64,000 nucleotides of DNA from Streptomyces smaragdinus (GCF_009604385.1 NZ_WEGJ01000014.1:85854-149853), one strand, 5' to 3'; counted from the first letter of the stretch, positions 43,545-53,758 are shown. The notes: generated by a model not told the origin, from the sequence alone. Program-made: numbers and translations.

Positions 43545-45644
43545 ATGTGCGGCGACGACGCCGGATTCCGGCGGAGAATCCCCACGGACAGCGCGCTATT
43601 TGTCGGCCGGGAGAATGAACTTGCCCGACTCGCAAATCTGCTCGGGGAAACGCGGCTGATCACCCTGACCGGCGTCGGCGGCGTCGGCAAGACCCGGATC
43701 GCCCTCCGCGCGGCCGAGACCCTCGCCGAGGGCTTCCGCGACGGCGCGCGCACGGTCGCGCTCGCCGGACTGCGCGACCCCGCGCTGGTGGTGCACGCCG
43801 TCGCCGCCGCGCTGGGGGTCACCGACCACACCACCCGCCCGCTCGCCGATGTGCTCGCCGCCCACCTCTCCGACAGGCGCGCGTTACTCGTCCTCGACAC
43901 GTGCGAGCACCTGCTCGACGTCGTCGCCGACCTCACCGCCCGGCTGCTGCGCGCCGCCCCCGGCCTGCACGTCCTGACCACCAGCCGCCAGCCCCTCGGC
44001 GTCCCCGGCGAACGACTGCTCGTCGTCGAACCGCTGTCCGCCGACACCGACGCCGTCACGCTCTTCACCGAGCGCGCCGCCGCCGCGGGCTTCACCCTCG
44101 ATCCGGACCACCGCCCCGCCGCCGAGGAGATCTGCCGCCGCCTCGAGGGCCTCCCCCTCGCCGTGGAGCTGGCCGCCGGCCGGCTGCGCACCCAGACCCC
44201 CGCCGAGGTGCTCGAACGCCTCGACGACCGGTTCCGGGAGCTCACCGACGACCGTACGGACGGCGCCGCCCGCGACCCCCGGCACCGGGCGCTGCGCACC
44301 GCCGTCGGCTGGAGTCACGAGCTGTGCACCCCCGCCGAACGGCTGCTGTGGGCCCGGCTGTCGGTGTTCGCCGGGGACTTCTCGCTGGAGGCCGCGGAGG
44401 CGGTCTGCGGCGGCGAGGAGCTGGAGGACATCGACCAGCTGATCGGCGGCCTCGTCGAGAAGTCCGTCCTGGCCCGCCTCGCCGGCCGCGACCGCTACCG
44501 GATGCTCGACACCATCCGTGCCTACGGCGGCGACTGGCTGCGCGCCCTCGGCGAGGAGACCGACCAGCGCGTCCGGCACCGCGACTGGTGCCTGGAGCTG
44601 GCGGAGACCGGCGAGAGCCAGTGGTGGGGCCCCGGCCAGGCGGACGTCTTCCGGCACACCGCCGGGGAACACGAACAGCTCCGCGCCGCCCTCGACTTCT
44701 GCCTCACCACCCCCGGACACGAACAGGTGGGGCTGCGGCTGGCCGGCGCGCTGTGGTTCTACTGGGCGGGCTGCGGACTGCTCGGCGAGGGCCGGTACTG
44801 GCTCGACCGTACGCTGGCGCTCGACCCGATCCGTACCCCCGACCGGGCCAAGGCGCTGTGGGTGTGCGGCTATGTGGCCGTCCTCCAGGGCGACACCGAG
44901 TCCGCCGTCCGGCTGCTCGAGGAATGCCGGGCCCAGGCGCTGCGCACCGGCGACGACCGGGCGCTCGCCTACGCGGTGCACCGGCTGGGCTGCGCCCGGC
45001 TGATCAACGACGAGCACGCCGCGGCCGAGCCCCTGTTCGAGGACGCGCTGCACCGGTACGCGGAGCTGGCGGAGCTCAACAGCAATGTCGTCATGGCCCG
45101 CGTCGAGCTCGCGATGTCCGTGGCATTCCAGGGACGGCTGGCCGCCGCGGTCAATCTCTGCGAGGAAGCCAGATATATCTGCGAGGTTTATGGTGAACGC
45201 TGGACAAAGGCCTATGCGCTGTACGTCCTTTCGTTCGCCGAGCTGTCCGCCGGCCGGTTGCCGGAGGCGACGGCACTGGCGCGGGAATGCCTGCGGGTCA
45301 ATCATGAATTCCGGGATCTGGTGGGGCTCGTGCTGCCGCTGGAGCTGCTGGCGCTGATCGCCGCGCTGGAGGGCGAGGGCCGGCGCGCGGCCGCGCTGCA
45401 GGGCGCGGCGTCGGGGATCTGGCGCCGGGTCGGCGTGCCGCTCTTCGGCTCCGCGTACTTCAACCATCCGCACGAGCGCGGTGTCCGGCTGGCCCGCGAG
45501 CTGCTGGGCGACCGGGGCTACACGGACGCGGCCCGCGAGGGCGCCGCGCTCTGTCTGGACGACGCGGTGGGGGTGGCCCTGGGCGAGCCGCGGCTGCCGG
45601 AGGTGCCCCGGCAGGACGGGCGGCGCTCGCAGCCGGCGCTCTGA
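43545..45644 (+). CDS. NB-ARC/TPR ATPase of the AfsR/LuxR type without DNA-binding domain
   Basis: 699 residues. FVGRENELARLANLL and P-loop LTGVGGVGKTRIAL, then Walker B ALLVLDTCEHLLD, LTTSRQPLGV and the sensor GLPLAVELAAGRL. A winged-helix region and TPR repeats follow. It resembles the ATPase-TPR part of AfsR/SARP or LuxR-type regulators, but neither an N-terminal SARP nor a C-terminal LuxR HTH is visible, so it likely signals through protein contacts. It is not closely similar to the FxsT-like proteins. Confidence 0.8.
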   Translation: MCGDDAGFRRRIPTDSALFVGRENELARLANLLGETRLITLTGVGGVGKTRIALRAAETLAEGFRDGARTVALAGLRDPALVVHAVAAALGVTDHTTRPLADVLAAHLSDRRALLVLDTCEHLLDVVADLTARLLRAAPGLHVLTTSRQPLGVPGERLLVVEPLSADTDAVTLFTERAAAAGFTLDPDHRPAAEEICRRLEGLPLAVELAAGRLRTQTPAEVLERLDDRFRELTDDRTDGAARDPRHRALRTAVGWSHELCTPAERLLWARLSVFAGDFSLEAAEAVCGGEELEDIDQLIGGLVEKSVLARLAGRDRYRMLDTIRAYGGDWLRALGEETDQRVRHRDWCLELAETGESQWWGPGQADVFRHTAGEHEQLRAALDFCLTTPGHEQVGLRLAGALWFYWAGCGLLGEGRYWLDRTLALDPIRTPDRAKALWVCGYVAVLQGDTESAVRLLEECRAQALRTGDDRALAYAVHRLGCARLINDEHAAAEPLFEDALHRYAELAELNSNVVMARVELAMSVAFQGRLAAAVNLCEEARYICEVYGERWTKAYALYVLSFAELSAGRLPEATALARECLRVNHEFRDLVGLVLPLELLALIAALEGEGRRAAALQGAASGIWRRVGVPLFGSAYFNHPHERGVRLARELLGDRGYTDAAREGAALCLDDAVGVALGEPRLPEVPRQDGRRSQPAL

Positions 45645-45694
45645 GCGCTTCCTTGGACACACGTTCGATGGGTGTGTTTCGCTGGCGCCCAGAA

Positions 45695-45719
45695 ATCGAA
45701 CACCAGTATGATGGCGCAC
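45695..45719 (+). promoter_or_regulatory. Candidate leaderless promoter overlapping a LexA-like site
   Basis: TATGAT (45707-45712) is a good -10 box, and seven bases later the GTG start would be the first transcribed codon. TCGAAC-acca-GTATGA (45696-45711) resembles the SOS operator TCGAAC-N4-GTTCGA with two mismatches in the right arm. Together they suggest a leaderless, possibly LexA-repressed gene. Mismatches make the LexA call weak. Confidence 0.4.
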
Positions 45720-46088
45720 GTGAACGACTACGACTTCCCGGAGGATTTGCTGCAGGCGAAACGCGAGTGGTTCGCCGTGGAGCGGCAGCTGGACGAGCTG
45801 CCGCTGTGCCCCTGGACGGACGCCGACGGCGTCACGTACCGGGACGGCCGGGGCTGGACCCCCGAGCTGGCCAGGCAGGAGGCCGTGCTGCGCAAGCGGT
45901 TCCGGGAGCTGTCGATCCAGATCTCGATCCATCCGTACTGGGAGACCCTCACCGAGGGTGTGGTCGCCGCCCGGATGGCGCTGCGGGCCGCCGCCCGCCG
46001 GCCGCGCGAGGAGCCCGGCAAGGACCCGGAAACCGGGGATGATCCCGGTTGCCGGGTTACTGAACTTCCCGCCGGTGTACTGCCCTGA
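45720..46088 (+). CDS. Small hypothetical protein
   Basis: 122 residues from GTG 45720, chosen for the leaderless promoter geometry; ATG 45708 or 45711 would add three or four residues. Soluble and charged: DYDFPEDLLQAKREWFAVE, CPWTDADGVTYRDGRGWTPE and an Arg-rich helix. No domain is recognised. If the upstream site is an SOS box it would be induced by DNA damage. Confidence 0.65.
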   Translation: MNDYDFPEDLLQAKREWFAVERQLDELPLCPWTDADGVTYRDGRGWTPELARQEAVLRKRFRELSIQISIHPYWETLTEGVVAARMALRAAARRPREEPGKDPETGDDPGCRVTELPAGVLP

Positions 46089-46132
46089 GATGATCTGGGC
46101 GCACACTGGTGTGCGAACGGTTCCAACGGGGG

Positions 46133-46990
46133 GTGAGCGGAGTGCGGCTGACGACTCCGCGCGGCGGCGCTGTGCTGCTGCTCGTCGCCGTGGCGGTGCT
46201 CGGTCTGCGGGCCGGTGAGGGGTTCGATCCGGCCGCGGGCGCGCGGACGCTGCCCGGGGGGCCGGGGTGGTGGATCGCCCTGCCGCTGGGGCTCGGGCTG
46301 CTGACGATGATCGTCACGCGGAGCGGTCTGGTGCCGCTGACCAATGTCGTGATGATCGCCGCGGTGTGCGTGGGCATCGTCGTACTCGTCGAGTCGGGCA
46401 GCGAGGGCACGCCGGAGAAGGTCGGCATTCCCAGGGCCACGGCGACGCCGAAGCCCCCGGCCGAGTCCGCCGGGGGCGGTGCGGACGTGCTGTTCTATCT
46501 CGGTGTCGGGATCATCGTCGTGATCCTCGCGGCGGTGACGGTCTACCTGCTGAACCGCGTGGGGCGTACGCCCGGCCTCCTCGAGGCGCGTGACACCCTG
46601 CGGCCCGCCGCCGAGGACGTCCTGCCGGCCGAGGAGGACGACGGCGATCCCGGCGGGGACTCCGCGGTGCTCCCGGGGGCGCCCGTCCCCCGTAACGGTG
46701 TTCCCACCGACGATCATCGCGGCGCCGTGATCGCTACGTACGCCCTGCTGGAGCGCACACTGTCGCGGTCCGCCCGGATCACGCGGCGCCCCTTCGAGAC
46801 CCCGGAGGAACTGCTGCGCCGCGCCCGCCGCAAGGGGCTGCCGACGGCCGACGCGGAGGAGCTGGGCCGGCTGTACGCCGCCGCCCGCTACAGCGAGCAC
46901 CCGGTCACCGGGGAGGAGCGCGAGCGGGCCCGGCGGGCGCTGGTGCGGCAGCGGGCGGCGTGGGGTGCTCCGTCCGGTGGGCCCGAATGA
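46133..46990 (+). CDS. DUF4129-domain membrane protein
   Basis: 285 residues from GTG 46133; a GTG three codons later is also possible. TM segments: GGAVLLLVAVAVLGL, WWIALPLGLGLLTMIV, VVMIAAVCVGIVVL and VLFYLGVGIIVVILAAV, then a cytoplasmic DUF4129 region with VIATYALLERTL and a TPEELLRRARRKGL helix. DUF4129 proteins occur with MoxR and DUF58 genes, as here, in a proposed membrane/secretion chaperone module. ATGA overlap with the next gene. Confidence 0.85.
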   Translation: MSGVRLTTPRGGAVLLLVAVAVLGLRAGEGFDPAAGARTLPGGPGWWIALPLGLGLLTMIVTRSGLVPLTNVVMIAAVCVGIVVLVESGSEGTPEKVGIPRATATPKPPAESAGGGADVLFYLGVGIIVVILAAVTVYLLNRVGRTPGLLEARDTLRPAAEDVLPAEEDDGDPGGDSAVLPGAPVPRNGVPTDDHRGAVIATYALLERTLSRSARITRRPFETPEELLRRARRKGLPTADAEELGRLYAAARYSEHPVTGEERERARRALVRQRAAWGAPSGGPE

Positions 46991-47477
46991 ACCGGCGACA
47001 GGCGGGTTTCGCGTTCGCCGGGCTGTGCTTCACGGTCGCCGCGGCTGCCGGCGGCTGGCTGGCCGCCGGGGTCGCCGGGCTGCTCGCGGTGACCGTCACC
47101 GCCTGCGTGCTGCTGCTCCTCCGGCTCGCCCGGCTGCGGGTCCCGCCCGTGCCGTACCCCGGGGAGCGACAGCTCGCCGAGGGCGAGTCCGACCCGTACA
47201 CCCGCTACCGCAAGCTCTACAACCGGGTCTCCTGGGGGCAGGTCTCCGCCCGCCAGTTCGACAGCAGCACCCGGCCCGCCCTCACCCGGATCGCCGCCGC
47301 CCGGCTGATGGAGCGGCGCGGCATCGACCTCGCCCGGGATCCGGCCGCCGCCCGCGAGGTGCTGGGGGAGCGGCTGTTCACCCTGGTCGACCCCGCCCGC
47401 CCGGACGCCACCGACCGCGCCGCCCGGGCCGCGGGGCTCGGCGAGGTCACCCGACTCGTACAACGCCTGGAGGAGCT

Positions 47478-47481
<4 letters not shown>
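46987..47481 (+). CDS. Small membrane protein in the MoxR/DUF58 operon
   Basis: 164 residues from ATG 46987 (ATGA overlap upstream, GTGA downstream). Two adjacent TM helices (AGFAFAGLCFTVAAAAGGW, LLAVTVTACVLLLLRLA) and a soluble C-terminal half (DPYTRYRKLYNRVSWGQVS, then RRGIDLARDPAAA). The family is unnamed to me, but its fixed position between DUF4129 and MoxR suggests a component of the same complex. Confidence 0.75.
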
Positions 47482-48487
<1,006 letters not shown>

Positions 48488-48491
<4 letters not shown>

Positions 48492-49798
48492 GCGGGTGGC
48501 GGGCGGGGCCGCTCGTCCGGTGGTGTCTGCTGCCGGCCGTGACCGCGCTGGTGCTGGCCGCGCTGCTGCGGCGGGCGGATCTGGCCGTGGTGGCCGCGCC
48601 GTTGCTGTGGTGGCTGGCGTTCGGCTCGGGGGCGGCGGCGGGGCCCGCGGGGGAGGCGACGCTGGGGGCCGCCGCGCTGCGGACCGTGGAGGGGGAGGAC
48701 TTCGAGGTCACCGTCGAGGTGCGCTTCGCCGCGCCCGTGCGGCTGACGCGATGCGTCCTCGAGCTGCCGCGGGACGTCGGGCTGGTGCGGCCGCCGGAGC
48801 TGCCGGGGGAGCCGGTGGCGTCGGCCGTGCTGCGGTGGGAGGTCCGGGCGCTGCGGTGGGGGCGGACCGTCGTGGGGCCGGTGCGGGTGCGGGCTTCGGC
48901 GGCGGCGGGGCTGCGGGTGACGGAGCTGCGGACGGGGCCGCTGCGGCTGGCCGTGCTGCCGGAGCCGGAGCCGGTGGAGGCCGCGCTGGTGCCGGCCGTG
49001 CTGCCGCGGCGGATCGGGGAGCATCCGGCGCCGGTGCCGGGGGAGGGCACGGAGTTCGAGGCGATCCGTCCCTTTCAGCCGGGGGACCGGCCGCGGCGCG
49101 TGAACTGGGCGGTGAGCGCGCGGCGGCGGGCGCCGTATGTGACCGTGCGGCAGGAGGAGCGGTCGTACGACGTGGTGCTCGTCCTGGACACGCTGCAGCG
49201 GGCGGGCGCCTTCGGCCGGGACTCGCTCGACCTGTCGGTGCGGGGGGCGTCCGGTCTGGCGGCGGCGCATCTGGCGCGGGGCGAACGCGTCGGGCTGGTC
49301 GCGGCGGGCGGCCGGGTCAGGGGCGTCGCGCCGGGGGTGGGCGGGCATCAGCTGCAGCGGATCGCGGAGGCGGTGCTGGATCTGCGGGTGGAGGGGGCGG
49401 CCGACGAGTCGGTGGTCGACCGGCTCCCGCGGACGGTGCTGCCGTCGGGCGCGCTCGTCGTCTACTTCACGCCGCTGCTCGACGAACGGGCCCGGCTCAC
49501 CGCCCTCGATCTGCGGCGCCGGGGGCATCCGCTGGTGGTCGTGGACGTCCTCACCGCCGAGCCGGGCGGGAGCGGTCCGCGTCCGGCGGGCCGCGGCCCG
49601 TCGGCCTGGCGCGAGGCCGGCCGGAGCGCGGGGGTGCGCGCGCTCACGCTGCGGCTGTGGCGACTGGACCGGGCGGCGGACCTGTACGAGATCGGACGGT
49701 GGGGTGTGCCGGTGATCCGGTGGGACGGGACGGAACCGCTGAGGTCGGCACTGGGCGCGGCGGCCCGGCGGCCGGTGGTGGGGCGGTGGCGGCGGTGA
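48488..49798 (+). CDS. DUF58 (vWA-like) membrane protein
   Basis: 436 residues from ATG 48488 (ATGA overlap). Two N-terminal TM helices (LVRWCLLPAVTALVLAALL, LAVVAAPLLWWLAFGSG), a beta-rich middle, and the DUF58 core FEAIRPFQPGDRPRRVNWAVS followed by a vWA-like fold (VVLVLDTLQRAG). DUF58 proteins partner with MoxR. The C-terminus VGRWRR is repeated 287 bases further on at the start of the next gene. Confidence 0.9.
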
Positions 49799-50085
49799 CT
49801 GGGTGCGGTGGTCGGTGGCGGAACGGTGGCGGCGGTGACTGGTTGCGGTGCACGGTGGTCGGTCGTGGGGCGGTGGCGGCGGTGACTGGGCGCGGTGGGG
49901 CGGTGGCCGGTCGTGGGGCGGTGGTGGCGGTGACTGGGCGCGATGGCTCTGCGGCCGGTGGTGGGGCGGTGACGGGGTGCGGTGACACGGTGGCCGGTCG
50001 TCGGACGGTGGTGGCGGTGAGGCCGCCGTGGGGTGATCCGGCTGCCGTGCGGCCGGGGGCGACGGTGGGGCGGTGGCGGCGGTGA
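49778..50085. repeat. Expanded GGTGGCGG-type degenerate tandem repeat at a gene junction
   Basis: The 21-base junction encoding VGRWRR-stop occurs identically at 49778-49798 and 50065-50085. Between them, irregular 40-48-base units each containing GGCGGTGACTGG or a close variant recur (for example at 49791, 49831, 49879 and 49926). No gene is supported in 49799-50081. The structure suggests slippage or unequal crossing-over that separated two genes originally overlapping by GTGA. Confidence 0.85.
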
Positions 50086-50672
50086 AGCGGCTGTGGGGTG
50101 ACGGGGCCGTCGGGCGGCCGGGGTCGACCGGCGTGGGCGTGCTGTTCGCCGGGGTATGTCTGGTCGCCCTCGGGATGTTCGCGGCGGGCACGGCGAGTGG
50201 GGCCACCGGGTGGGGGGACATGCTCGGCGTGCTGGGGCCCATTGTCGTGGGGCTGGTCGGTCTCCCTTCGCTGGCCGGTGCCCTGCTGCACCGGGGGCGC
50301 GGCGGCACGGGCGTGATGATCGCGGCGGTGCTCGGGCTGGCGGCGGCGCTGCCGGCGGCGGGCGAGCGGGTGCCGTATCCGCTGGTGGTCGCGGTGGGGC
50401 TGGGCATCGTGGCCTACCTCGCCGCCCTGCAGGGGTACGCCGCCGGCACCTGGCGAGCCGTGCACTGGCAGGCCGTGCTGGGTGCCGTGGCCGTGCTCCT
50501 GGCGGCCGCGGCGCTGTCCGTCGTACCGGTGAGGGTGTCGGAGGAGACCCGCGCGGTGCTGCTGGCCATGGGCTTCGCCGCGGCGGCGGGAGCCTTCGCC
50601 GTGGCGGTCGGCGTGCGGCCCCCGGGGTCCCGGCCCCGCCGGCGTCCTACAGGGCGGTCGCCGCGCCACTGA
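50082..50672 (+). CDS. Multi-TM membrane protein at the end of the MoxR operon
   Basis: 196 residues from GTG 50082, which lies on the second copy of the junction sequence. About six TM helices: GVLFAGVCLVALGMFAAG, MLGVLGPIVVGLVGLPSLAG, VMIAAVLGLAAALPAAG, LVVAVGLGIVAYLAAL, VLGAVAVLLAAAALSVV and AMGFAAAAGAFAVAVG. Function unknown. Its 3' end overlaps phzF by 26 bases. Confidence 0.7.
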   Translation: MKRLWGDGAVGRPGSTGVGVLFAGVCLVALGMFAAGTASGATGWGDMLGVLGPIVVGLVGLPSLAGALLHRGRGGTGVMIAAVLGLAAALPAAGERVPYPLVVAVGLGIVAYLAALQGYAAGTWRAVHWQAVLGAVAVLLAAAALSVVPVRVSEETRAVLLAMGFAAAAGAFAVAVGVRPPGSRPRRRPTGRSPRH

Positions 50673-51489
50673 CCCGCACCCGCGGATCACCGGCACGCAG
50701 CTCCACCTCGAGCAGACTCGGCCGCCCCATGTCGTCCCCCTGCCGCAGCACCAGCCGCACCGCCTCCGGCACCAGCCCCAGCTCCCGCAGATACGCGCCG
50801 AGCGCCGCCGCCGCGGCACCCGTCGCCGGATCCTCCACGACACCGCCCACCGGGAACGGGTCCCGGACATGGAATATCTCCGCCGACTCCCGCCACACCA
50901 ACTGCACCGTGGTCAGCCCCAGCCGCTCCATCAGCGCCCGCAGCCGACCGAAGTCGTAGTCCAGGTCCGCCAGCCGCTCCCGCGTCCGCGCGGCGAGCAC
51001 CAGATGATTCACCCCCGCGTGCGCGACGCGCGGCGGGAACGCCGGATCCAGCTCGTCCGCCGACCACCCGAGCGCCGCCAGCGCCTCGGCCGTGTCCTCG
51101 GGCGCTATGTCCCGCAGATGCGGCTCGACGCTGGTGAGCGTCGCCCGCAGCGTGCCGTCCCGCTCGGTCACCGAGACCGGCACCTCGCCCGGGTTGGCGT
51201 GCAGCACATACTCGCCGGGCCCGAAGCGCTCGCCCAGCACGACCCCGGTGGCGACCGTGGCATGGCCGCAGAAGTCCACCTCGGCGACCGGGCTGAAGTA
51301 CCGGACCCGGTACGAGCGCGCGGCACCGTCCGGGGCCGGGGTGAGAAAAGCGGTCTCGGAGTAGCCGACCTCGGCGGCGACGGCGAGCATCGCCTCGTCG
51401 GAGAGCCCCGAGGCGTCGAGCACCACGCCGGCAGGATTGCCCCCGGCGGGATCGGTGGAGAAGGCGGTGTAACGCAGCACGTTCGTCAT
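50647..51489 (-). CDS. PhzF-family isomerase
   Basis: 280 residues from ATG 51489. YTAFSTDPAGGNPAGVV, conserved catalytic Glu in VGYSETAFL, DFCGHATVATG and VEDPATGAAAAALGAYL. The family has a diaminopimelate-epimerase fold and isomerises small molecules such as the phenazine precursor. No phenazine genes are nearby, so the substrate is unknown. No clear ribosome site precedes the ATG, though the N-terminus is typical. Confidence 0.92.
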   Translation of the reverse strand: MTNVLRYTAFSTDPAGGNPAGVVLDASGLSDEAMLAVAAEVGYSETAFLTPAPDGAARSYRVRYFSPVAEVDFCGHATVATGVVLGERFGPGEYVLHANPGEVPVSVTERDGTLRATLTSVEPHLRDIAPEDTAEALAALGWSADELDPAFPPRVAHAGVNHLVLAARTRERLADLDYDFGRLRALMERLGLTTVQLVWRESAEIFHVRDPFPVGGVVEDPATGAAAAALGAYLRELGLVPEAVRLVLRQGDDMGRPSLLEVELRAGDPRVRVSGAATAL

Positions 51490-51563
51490 GATCAGGAGCT
51501 TGCCAGCCGACCGGGCGGGCGCGCCAGAGCCGGCGGGCGCAACCAGCCCATAGAGGGTCGAAG

Positions 51564-51590
51564 TTGTCCACAGGCGCCATGTTGTCCACA
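51564..51590. promoter_or_regulatory. Pair of DnaA boxes in direct repeat
   Basis: TTGTCCACA occurs at 51564-51572 and 51582-51590, each preceded by G, with an 18-base period. It is the preferred Streptomyces DnaA-box sequence. The pair ends 41 bases before the DUF4032 start, so DnaA could affect that promoter or be titrated here. A further signal in the 142-base gap is not seen. Confidence 0.7.
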
Positions 51591-51631
51591 GGGGGAGGCG
51601 CGAACGGCCTCGATGGGGCGAGACTTGCGGC

Positions 51632-52846
51632 ATGGAACTGCAGATCACTGCCACATCGCCGGACCACCCGGCGGACCTGCTCGACCTGCCCTGGCAGACC
51701 CCGCTGGAGGACTGGCCGGATGAGCATCTGGTCGCCCTGCCTCGAGGCATCTCGCGGCACGTCGTCCGGTTCGTGCGCGCCGGCGGCGAGGTGTTCGCCG
51801 TCAAGGAGGTCGGCGAGTTCTCGGCCCTGCGGGAGTACGAACTGCTGCGGGACCTCGACCGGCTCGGGGTGCCGGCCGTCGACCCGGTGGCGATCGTCAC
51901 CGGACGCAGCGACCCGGCGGGCGAGGAGCTCACGCCGGTGCTGGTCACGCGGCTGCTGAACGGATCGATGCCGTACCGGGCGATGTTCGAGACGACGATG
52001 CGGCCCAGCACGATCAAGAGGCTGCTGGACGCCCTGGCGGTGCTGCTGGTGCGGCTGCATCTGGCGGGGTTCGCCTGGGGGGACTGCTCGCTGTCCAACA
52101 CCCTGTTCCGGCGCGACGCCGGCGCCTTCGCCGCCTATCTGGTGGACGCCGAGACGGGCCAGATCCAGCCCCGGCTCACGGACGGCCAGCGGGACTACGA
52201 CCTGGAGGTCGCCCGGCTGAACATAGCGGGCGAGCTGATGGACCTGGAGGCCGGCGGCTCGCTGCACCCGTCGATAGATGCGATCCAGAGCGGCCAGGAG
52301 ATCGTCGACCGCTACTCGCAGCTCTGGTACGAGCTGACCCGCCCCTCGGTCTACCCGAAGGAGAAGCGGCACTACATAGAACGCCGCATCCGGCGGCTCA
52401 ACGACATGGGCTTCGACGTCGCCGAGATGCAGATCCAGCGCTCCGAGGACCACGGCGACGGCGACACGGTCACCTTTGTGCCGAAGGTCGTCGACGCCGG
52501 TCACCACCAGCGCCAGCTGCTGCGCCTGACCGGCCTGGACGCCGAGGAGAACCAGGCCCGCAGCCTCCTCAACGACCTGGAGACCTGGATGGCCACCCAG
52601 GAGGACTACGCCCCCGGCGACAAGCTGGGCGCCCGCCCCGAGGTCCTGGCCCACCGCTGGGTCCGCGACGTGTTCCGCCCCGCGGTCCGCGCGATACCCC
52701 TCCGGCTGCGCGGCGACGCGGAGCCGGCACAGCTCTACCACGAGCTGCTGGAGCACCGCTGGCAGCTGTCGGAGAAGGCGGGCGAGGACGTCGGCATGCC
52801 GGCGACGGCGGAGGACTACGTACGGACGGTGCTCACGACGGCGTGA
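51632..52846 (+). CDS. DUF4032 kinase-like protein
   Basis: 404 residues. Residues ~30-180 resemble a lipopolysaccharide-kinase/protein-kinase fold: VFAVKEVGEFSALREYELL, LLVRLHLAGFAWGDCSLSNT (catalytic-loop position) and AYLVDAETGQIQ. The C-terminal DUF4032 domain follows (HYIERRIRRLNDMGF, then AHRWVRDVFRPAVRAI). Widely conserved in actinobacteria, function unknown; a phosphotransfer role is inferred from the fold. Preceded by paired DnaA boxes. The end overlaps the convergent hydrolase gene by 14 bases. Confidence 0.9.
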   Translation: MELQITATSPDHPADLLDLPWQTPLEDWPDEHLVALPRGISRHVVRFVRAGGEVFAVKEVGEFSALREYELLRDLDRLGVPAVDPVAIVTGRSDPAGEELTPVLVTRLLNGSMPYRAMFETTMRPSTIKRLLDALAVLLVRLHLAGFAWGDCSLSNTLFRRDAGAFAAYLVDAETGQIQPRLTDGQRDYDLEVARLNIAGELMDLEAGGSLHPSIDAIQSGQEIVDRYSQLWYELTRPSVYPKEKRHYIERRIRRLNDMGFDVAEMQIQRSEDHGDGDTVTFVPKVVDAGHHQRQLLRLTGLDAEENQARSLLNDLETWMATQEDYAPGDKLGARPEVLAHRWVRDVFRPAVRAIPLRLRGDAEPAQLYHELLEHRWQLSEKAGEDVGMPATAEDYVRTVLTTA

Positions 52847-53702
52847 GCGGCGGCGGCGCCGCGTCGCCGTCCGGGTGCTCCGCGATGAAGCGCCGGAGTT
52901 CGGCGGCCAGTGCCGCCGGATTGTCCAGCGGGATCAGCGTCCGGGCGTCCGGGATCTCCACGTACCGGCCCCGGGGCAGCAGCTCCGCGAGCCGGCGGCC
53001 CGTCGCGGCCGGCATCATCCGGTCCTCGGCGCCCCACACGACGAGCGCGGGGCGGTCGAACGAACGGAGGCGTTCACCGGCCTCGACGTACAGGCCGCGC
53101 TCGGTGGCCCGGCAGAAGGCGTAGAAGTCGCGCCGGACGGCGGCACTGCTCAGCAGCGGCCCGTACCAGCGGCGGACCAGCTCCGCCGGGATCGGACGCT
53201 TCGCCATCCCGCCCAGCGCCGTCGGCATCCGCCACAGCGCCGGCACCCGGAACGCCTGAAGGAGGAGGAAGAGACCACCGGGCACCTTGCTCGCCCAGTA
53301 CAGGGACTTGCCCTGGACGCCCGGCGGGTAGTTCGTCAGCGCCTCGCAGGAGGTGAGGACCAGCCGCCCGATCCGCTCGTCGCCGTCCGCGGCCAGCAGC
53401 TGCGCCGTGCCCGCGTCGTTCTGCACCAGGGTGACCCCGCGCAGATCCAGCAGCTCCAGGAACTCGCCCAGCAGCCGGGCGACCCCGCGCGGCGACAGAT
53501 CGGCGCCCGCCCGCATCGGGCGCCGGTGACTGCCCAGCGGCAGGACGGGCACCAGCACCCGGTACTCGTCGCGCAGGGCCTCGGTCACCGCGTCCCACAC
53601 GGACTCGTCGAACCCCAGCCCGTGCACCAGCACGACGGGCTCCCCGGGCCCGCCGGTGTCGACGTAGTCGATCACGCCCGCGCTCAGCTCCAGTTCCGGC
53701 AT
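52833..53702 (-). CDS. Alpha/beta hydrolase
   Basis: 289 residues. PVVLVHGLGFDESVWDAV (oxyanion HG), DLSPRGVARLLGEFLELL, and a nucleophile-elbow position VTLVQNDAGTAQLLA in which Asp (N-D-A-G) replaces Ser, as in haloalkane-dehalogenase-like members. PALVVWGAEDRMMPA gives the acid position. The Asp nucleophile points to dehalogenase- or epoxide-hydrolase-type chemistry, though this is inferred from one motif. Divergent from a TetR gene 56 bases away that probably controls it. Confidence 0.85.
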   Translation of the reverse strand: MPELELSAGVIDYVDTGGPGEPVVLVHGLGFDESVWDAVTEALRDEYRVLVPVLPLGSHRRPMRAGADLSPRGVARLLGEFLELLDLRGVTLVQNDAGTAQLLAADGDERIGRLVLTSCEALTNYPPGVQGKSLYWASKVPGGLFLLLQAFRVPALWRMPTALGGMAKRPIPAELVRRWYGPLLSSAAVRRDFYAFCRATERGLYVEAGERLRSFDRPALVVWGAEDRMMPAATGRRLAELLPRGRYVEIPDARTLIPLDNPAALAAELRRFIAEHPDGDAAPPPLTPS

Positions 53703-53716
53703 CCGAGACCCCCAAC

Positions 53717-53732
53717 TAGATAGATCGCTCTA
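53717..53732. promoter_or_regulatory. Imperfect palindrome between divergent hydrolase and TetR genes
   Basis: TAGATAGATCGCTCTA has TAGA/TCTA outer arms and a partly symmetric GATC centre. It sits in the 56-base divergent region, in the position typical of a TetR-family operator controlling both genes. Confidence 0.55.
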
Positions 53733-53758
53733 CTCGGTTACCGTGCACAATAGCGACC

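Noticed and set aside
42331..43635. Extension of the FtsW-like frame upstream through the amidotransferase and the tandem repeat
   Set aside because: ATG 42330 begins a normal SEDS protein; upstream residues come from the repeat and the antisense of the amidotransferase.
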